A stretch of 64,000 nucleotides of DNA, taken from contig NC_087077.1 in NCBI RefSeq assembly GCF_026151205.1, positions 6,162,483 through 6,226,482 on the forward strand, read 5' to 3'. The notes below the pieces were generated by a model. That model was not told the DNA's origin, made no database searches, and was given only the letters and a program-made list of their open reading frames with translations. Every line of letters starts with the position of its first letter. Position 1 is the first letter of the stretch. Positions 58,684 through 64,000 of the stretch are shown one piece after another. Position numbers and translations under genes: made by a program. The DNA comes from Bolinopsis microptera. Its lineage: Eukaryota; Ctenophora; Tentaculata; Lobata; Bolinopsidae.

Positions 58684-59290
58684 TTAGTAACCCAACGGAT
58701 TAAACCATGTTGAGTGAATGAGAAAGATATAGTGTCTTGCTAACACACCCATACCACTAGCATTGGCGTGAATATCCCACTTCTTCGATTCTAGACTATA
58801 CTTAGGAAATAACTGGTAGTTCCTGTCGCCCCATGAACTAAGGAAACTACTAAAGACATCAAGGTAAAATAATTTAAATTTGGAACAAAGACTAAAGAGT
58901 AATTTGTTCGTAGAGACCACATTTTGTTCTCCTTTGAGCCTTTGGGGGTTACCGTTAGCAGGTATAGGGAGAAGGGACTGGACAAAGATATTTGCTGAGG
59001 GAGCTAAGGATTTAATTTTGGACATAAAGTTCTGCAGAGGGCTTTTAAGGTGTATAATGCCAGTCTGACAGTATCGTATGTCGTTAGTTCCTACACACAC
59101 AAACAGTTTCTTAATCTCTAAATCAGGGTGGTCTCACAAATTGCTCGATTAAGTGTAATACAGCATCAATCTTGCGACCACCCTTATATATTATACTTAT
59201 AGCGACTTTGAAAACTGTCTGTTCACCCTTGGTGGGTTTTTATATTTCCAGTCGCTCGAAGTATCTCCAGCGAGGAGTATGATCTTCTTC
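58684..59290 (-). pseudogene. SGNH/GDSL-type esterase domain of a retroelement
   Basis: Minus-strand fragments in order: KKKIILLAGDTSSDWK (block I GDS-like, about 59250-59295), KIDAVLHLIEQFV, then LFVCVGTNDIRYCQTG (block III GxND) starting at about 59110, and DIHANASGMGVLARHYIF (block V DxxH) near 58750-58800, ending at a stop at 58684. Together these are the GDS, GxND and DxxH signatures of an SGNH hydrolase. The frame changes and stops between 59110 and 59250, so the protein is broken. Similar SGNH domains occur in ORF1 of CR1-like LINEs. Confidence 0.8.
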
Positions 59291-59393
59291 TTAGGGGGGC
59301 TAACGGGAGGCCAGTGTTAGGAGGGGGAGGATGATGAGGACGGGTAGAAGGATGATGAGGAGAAGGACGAGAAGAGGTAGGAGTGGTGTGGGT

Positions 59394-59850
59394 CAGTTAG
59401 GTTCCTAAAGGAAAGACTGTATCTAACACCACCCGGAGGAATTCTATGCAGTAGTCTGGATTGACAACCAGACTTCATGATATTGAGAGACTGGTCTGTC
59501 GCTGGCACAGATAATTCTGGGGAAGAAGGGGTACCTTTCCTGCCTGTAGGGTTGTTGTCGTTCCTTATAAAGTCCAGTGTTCTTGCTGCACCGAACGACA
59601 CCGTACAAATGTCACTGTCCTGATCAATCAATGGTTCGTTGTCGTCATGGTAGTTCAGGTTAGCTCCTTTACAGGACATACATCTGACAAGACAGGCTGT
59701 CATGTTTCCAGAGGTGGCCTTATTGCTGTTAACAAGGTTCATCAGCTCGACAATTTTGGGGAACTCGTTGATCGGCTCGGGCTAGTTGACCACCCTTCCA
59801 TACTTATACGAATCATTGCGGGGACTCAGCCACAAGGTCTTTACTTTCTT
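59394..59850 (-). pseudogene. AlkB-like 2OG-Fe(II) oxygenase domain of a retroelement
   Basis: The readable part starts about 59850 with SYKYGRVVN (then a stop), PEPINEFPKIVELM, and becomes open from 59742. In the 141-codon frame the iron ligands are all visible: H32-x-D34 (NYHDDNEP), H99 (RLLHRIP), and the 2OG-binding R107-x5-R113 (VRYSLSFR). SFGAARTLDFI is the usual strand after the HxD motif. Spacing agrees with AlkB-type dioxygenases. It lies directly upstream of the SGNH block on the same strand. A stop in the N-terminal part and frameshifts make it a pseudogene, but the active-site residues are unmutated. Confidence 0.82.
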
Positions 59851-59921
59851 TACTGTTGTGCGGTCTTCATCGTTATAAGTTCTTTCATTACCCCATCAAC
59901 CAGGGGCTCTGGAAGGTCAAG

Positions 59922-60131
59922 CTAGACGTGTTTCACAAGATCCGAAAAATGCTTAGGTTCAGGAGAAGTTGACGGTGATATAGGTTTGGGAGTGAGAAAG
60001 GACTCTGTAGAGGGAGTGGTAAGGGGTTCTGTCGGATGATCTTCCAGAAGGATTTCAATGGCATCTTTGAAGTCTTCTTCATTGTCATTAATGAGGGAGA
60101 GAATGTGATTTTTTCTGCTCTTGAAAGGCAC
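59922..60131 (-). pseudogene. Upstream fragment of the same retroelement frame
   Basis: A 69-codon reading beginning MPFKSRKNHILSLINDNEED with a Ser/Thr/Pro-rich middle ends KHFSDLVKHV. After a TAG the sequence continues in the same frame as LDLPEPLVDGVMKELITMKT, so it is likely the N-terminal linker of the AlkB protein. No fold is recognised. Confidence 0.5.
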
Positions 60132-61309
60132 TGAGAAGAAATTCAGTGATGAAGGTAGGTAGAAGTGGGGTTGGGTTAGCTTGCATCAATGGACAAAGTT
60201 ACACCAAATGATCAGGATGGCAATCAGGGTACTAGGCAGCAGTCATCAGACATTCCCCGTAAAATGGAATGTAACGGCCTGAAAATAGAGACGGGCAGAG
60301 GGGAGTTAAACTTGTCTGCGGGTAAATTAAGTACCAATAAAGATCAGAGGGAGAGAATGGATCAATGATAACAATTTAAAGTTATAAGGTAAAATGTGAA
60401 TCTAAAATGGACTATATTCAATTACTAGCCTGATTGAGAAGTTTAGGACTCCAGACAAGCGGGGGGATGCTAGGAGAGCTGCCGCTGCCTACCCTTTATG
60501 CAAATTTCACAACCCCGGGACTTCGGCTGGCTTTTACTCTGACATCGGCTGACTTCCATTGCCATAGTTTTTAAATTATGTTTCTGATCGAAGCTGCAAT
60601 GATGCTAATAGATTTGATACAGCTCAGCAGTCACTGTCTTCAAATAAAGAATGTTCCAGTTCTGCAGTCTCAAATGTTTTCGCCCAGCTTTTCTTTTCAT
60701 CGTGGTTATAGAAGACAGACCTGAAAAATACTTGTATTATGATAATATAGGTAATATGCCCAGAATGAGTAAAATTGTATTATCGGCAAATTTACTTATG
60801 TGAAAACTCCAAACAGAGTTTTCAGAAGTAACCGCACACGAGCAACTGCACGTAATTTGTGTGGAAATATGTAACTCATTTAACGAAGTCAGTTAAATGA
60901 ACCTACCTTATTTACCGATGGCAATTTTTTTGCTTGTGATGAAGTAGTCCTCTCAATATATGTATGTAATTTGTTAAAAGAGTAGGATTGTAGACTGTAG
61001 TCTACTGTAGTCATAGTCCATGTATAGCGACGGTAGTTTACCAGCAGCTCCCTGTACAAACAGAAATATGGTTGTTATATAATACTACTTGTTTAATTAT
61101 TGAGTACAATGCAGGAATACACTAACGTGTCTTATATTAACACCTAATAGACGTATAATATGTACTCATAAACAATGATAGTCCCAATTGTTTGTAATTG
61201 CTTATAATTTAAACCTTCTTATTAACTCATTTTGATGACTGTGTCTGACCTAAAATTGCACGAGAAATAGATAAAATTATGCGTCAGACAGGGCTCGACC
61301 AGGATACCG
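60132..61309. other. Spacer
   Basis: No gene recognised. It may include the 5' end of the retroelement (60132-60360). The rest is unique and AT-rich. Confidence 0.35.
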
Positions 61310-61693
61310 GCGCAGCCGGAATTTTTAAAAAGAATCTCAACACTTATTTTACTTCGGACATTCCAACAGCCACATTGTTACACAAGTGTGTAACCAGCCA
61401 ATTGCAGGAAGCCGAAGGATTCAATTATACGTTAGGCCAGTGACGGTTAAGGTAGTGTGTACCGTACTTTCTTCGCCCGAGACTTTGCTGCAATGGGCAG
61501 CTCCTCATTTAACCCTCACACCCGATTTCTCGAGTATTTGGCTGAGTGGACCGGGGGGCTGCATAGACCACTCAGGATCCTTAGCTGAGCGTCGACGACG
61601 CTCACCCCACGGCTAGTGACAGAGTCGGGAATCGAACCTGGTACCTCAAGCAAAACCAGGCCCGGATTAACCAACTGAGCCACTAAGGCCGGT
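61310..61693 (-). mobile_element. tRNA-derived SINE, ~380 bp
   Basis: The minus-strand head reads 'ggccttagtggctcagttgg' (A box with 'tggctcagttgg') and 'aggttcgattcccgac' (B box). A 300-bp body follows with 'ggtgagcgtcgtcgacgctc' (a GC-rich hairpin near 61590) and an A/T-rich 3' end at about 61310-61330 ('ttctttttaaaaattcc'). tRNA-like, not a functional tRNA: the acceptor stem does not close. Confidence 0.75.
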
Positions 61694-62068
61694 ATTCGGC
61701 AATTTTGTACCGGTACCGGCCGGGATTTTGGTTTTAGCCGGGATTTTAGCCGGGATTTTTCCAAAATAAATTCAGTTTTTTTTTCAACGTAAATTTGAGT
61801 CCAAAATTCGCAAATCTGTTAACATTTTCCTAAAAAATTTTGATGAAATCATCGAACAATGGAGTCAATCTAGATTTAAAATAATCATGGGTTTCATGAC
61901 GTCGATTTTATATTTTCGTTTACGAATAATGGAAAATGCTAGAAATATGACTCATGACTTAATTATTGTGACTAAGTGTCACGGCTCACGGTCTTGTGTT
62001 ACCGAGGGACAAGTAAAACAGAGTTCTCCGGGTAAATAAAGCATTAATAAATGCTATTCAGTATTCAC

Positions 62069-62216
62069 CAGGGACAAAAGGATTTCGCGGCGATTTTGGC
62101 CAAAAATCGCGATACCGCGAATTACATTTCGCGGTATATTAAACTATACATCAAATTTGTCGCAAAAATGGGAAACATCGCGATTCCGTACATGCCGCGA
62201 TTTCCTTTTGTCCCTG
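62069..62216. mobile_element. hAT-type MITE with perfect 8-bp target duplication
   Basis: The 148-bp element begins CAGGGACAAAAGGA and ends TCCTTTTGTCCCTG. It is bounded on both sides by the same 8 bases GTATTCAC (62061-62068 and 62217-62224). The CAGGG start and 8-bp duplication are the hAT signature. The interior has palindromic 'cgcggta' and 'tcgcgat' motifs, so almost the whole element folds. An intact duplication suggests a recent insertion. Confidence 0.95.
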
Positions 62217-62359
62217 GTATTCACCCTATTTAATTATTCAGGTAAGGTTATTTAAATTGTAAAGTATAAAGCTCCAACGTCAAACTCCATGTTCAATTAA
62301 ATTAGTTTAAGGACACGTTCATTTGAGTTTGAGAATATTGGTAAATATAAGTGACCCTA

Positions 62360-64000
62360 TTAAAAGGCACAGTGTAGTTGACTTTGTCACACTATGAAAT
62401 AACACAAACCCTTGATGGTTAGGATAATCGTCTCATCCTCTAGGCTAGCTTTGTCACTTAACCATATCTTAATCAGGTGATAAGATATCGCTTAAATACG
62501 GCCGGCACGGAAATGGTTACATTGTCACATTATAAACATGTGACGGAGTAAATATGGACCCCTTGCTTCCGTTTTTGACCAAATTTTTGAGTGTCCAATT
62601 GATTGGATGGGTACATATAACCATTACCTACATATTTGAAGACTTTTTTCGTTAGATGGTGCACTCAGGTTTACTCTGTCACACATTTAAGAAAACATTT
62701 GAACAATGTTTAGGGCACCCTGATAAGCAATGCTGAGTAGTGTAGGTTTATTTGATGCCCTGGAAGTGCTAGGAATTGTTATTATATCATATAGTCGTAA
62801 GGAATTAAAACACAGAAGGCACAAACAAGTTTACTTTGTCACATAATCTTGATGATATCTGAACATGTGTGAAATTGAACAAATAATGATATACCAGCTT
62901 AAACCCCTTATATTATGTACTATGGATCAAACAACACTGCTAGTACCACGCACAAGTCACATAAATCATTATCCGGTGGTAATATGTTAACAGTGAAACT
63001 GAGTGGAGTTGGGTTAGAAACATATAAGAGATACGATGATTTAACTTGTAGAAGCTTTCAATTTAAAACATGTGTTAATCGTCGTCAGCTGAATGTGATG
63101 AGGTGGACAATGCTTATATGTGATTGAGTGGTGTCAGGGATGGAGGGTGGGGGAGGTGTGGGTGGGAAAGTGAAAATTACATTACAATGTCAATAAAAAT
63201 TTAGTCTTCTGTTGAGGTTGAGAAGGAAATGCCAGCTGGTCTGGACTTTAAGGATTTGGCAATTTTAGGAAGGATGGGGTCCCATATGTTAACAGTCCCA
63301 TAATATGTTAACAGTGTCACAATTAAACTACCGCAACATGGTCAAAAATAGGGTAATTTCGTCACAACAAAATTATTATAATTCTGTTAGCTCCTTGCTG
63401 GCAAAATAACTAGTTGATTGATGATAAAGTTACATAGTATTCTAATAGAGGTATAGCTCTTCAAAATAGGGGCAAGACATGTACATGTTTACTTTGTTAC
63501 ATCAGTAATTATTATAAGAGTAATAATCATCAGATTAACCGATCTTTTTCGTAGTTTGGATCGATTGATATAGGCATTAAAGCATACTACGCCAATTTTA
63601 ACACACTATCTTGATATTGTTGGGGCAGGGACAGTTAATTTTGTCACATTTTCAGCGTCTTTGACAAATTAATCTAAAATTGTTAAACTTGAGCTCTGAT
63701 GTTCTGGACAATATTCTACCAATCGTTTCTGAAAGAATGTTGAATTCTAATAGAGTTATAGATCTTCAAAACAGAGGCAAGACATGTTTACTTTGTTTGT
63801 TGTGGCAGGAAAAGTTAATTTTGTCACATTTTTAGTGACTTTGAAAAATGTAACCTAAAATTGTTAAACTTGAGCTCTGATGTTCTGGACAATATTCTAC
63901 CGATTGATTTCTGAAAGAATGTTGAATTCTAATAGAGTCAAAGAATATATAGATCTTCAAAATAGGGACAAGACATGTTTACTTTGTCACATCAGTTATT
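62360..64000. repeat. Diverged tandem repeats with 'tttactttgtcaca' core
   Basis: The motif 'tttactttgtcaca' or variants ('ttaattttgtcacatttt', 'gttacattgtcacatt') recurs about ten times from 62370 to the end. The last two units (63625-63804 and 63805-63990) are about 180 bp and about 90 percent alike by eye ('taaaattgttaaacttgagc', 'tctgatgttctggacaatat' in both). Earlier units are strongly decayed. The array runs off the window. Confidence 0.8.

Overview
This window is eukaryotic, AT-rich, intron-bearing animal DNA, with GT-AG introns, long tandem repeats and many decayed transposons. Four conserved genes lie on the minus strand: PSMD2/Rpn1 (19 coding exons that I could join into a full-length reading), a two-exon C2H2 zinc-finger gene, an intronless METTL25-family methyltransferase-like gene, and a four-exon ARGLU1 homologue. 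The mobile elements (a pogo-type transposon with a DVFR-type motif, non-LTR retrotransposons with several RT lineages, and a retroelement-like reading with AlkB and SGNH domains) look like what I associate with cnidarian or other invertebrate genomes. The species cannot be fixed from the sequence.

Layout. 1-5600: a satellite of about 27 units in two alternating lengths (about 182 and 211 bp). 6034-7633: a small plus-strand spliced gene that I do not recognise. 7935-8246: a repeat-family protein remnant. 8250-10150: spacer with short repeats. 10151-32731: PSMD2 on the minus strand, 22.6 kb. Its introns hold a purine (GGGACA/GGGAGA) tract, reverse-transcriptase fragments, a 580-bp near-perfect palindrome, several MITE-like inverted repeats, a 2.1-kb pogo-type transposon with a LINE 3' end nested in it, and several minisatellites. 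32732-38644: intergenic, with a 21-bp minisatellite, a 27-bp minisatellite, a MITE candidate and a tRNA-like SINE head. 38645-40729: zinc-finger gene. 41022-42455: METTL25-like gene. 42475-49575: gene-poor, with a 28-bp minisatellite and a long (GA)n tract. 49576-52125: ARGLU1.

52200-57000: a nested transposon complex. Two inverted arms (one split by a 1.3-kb insertion) surround a non-LTR RT pseudogene, which is itself split by a small element whose second copy lies outside the arm. 58684-60131: a decayed retroelement-like reading with an AlkB-like 2OG-Fe(II) oxygenase domain that keeps its metal and 2OG-binding motif, followed by an SGNH esterase domain. 61310-61693: a tRNA-derived SINE. 62069-62216: a hAT-type MITE with a perfect 8-bp target duplication. 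62360-64000: diverged tandem repeats running off the window.

The conserved genes are unrelated housekeeping functions (proteasome base, transcription, methylation, splicing) and do not form a pathway. The most interesting points are the in-frame triplicated splice acceptor of PSMD2 exon 5, the intronic palindrome that would form a long dsRNA hairpin, the AlkB-SGNH retroelement, and the nested pogo and inverted-arm structures. No computation or database search was done. Names rest on recognised protein similarity, and exon edges were read by eye.
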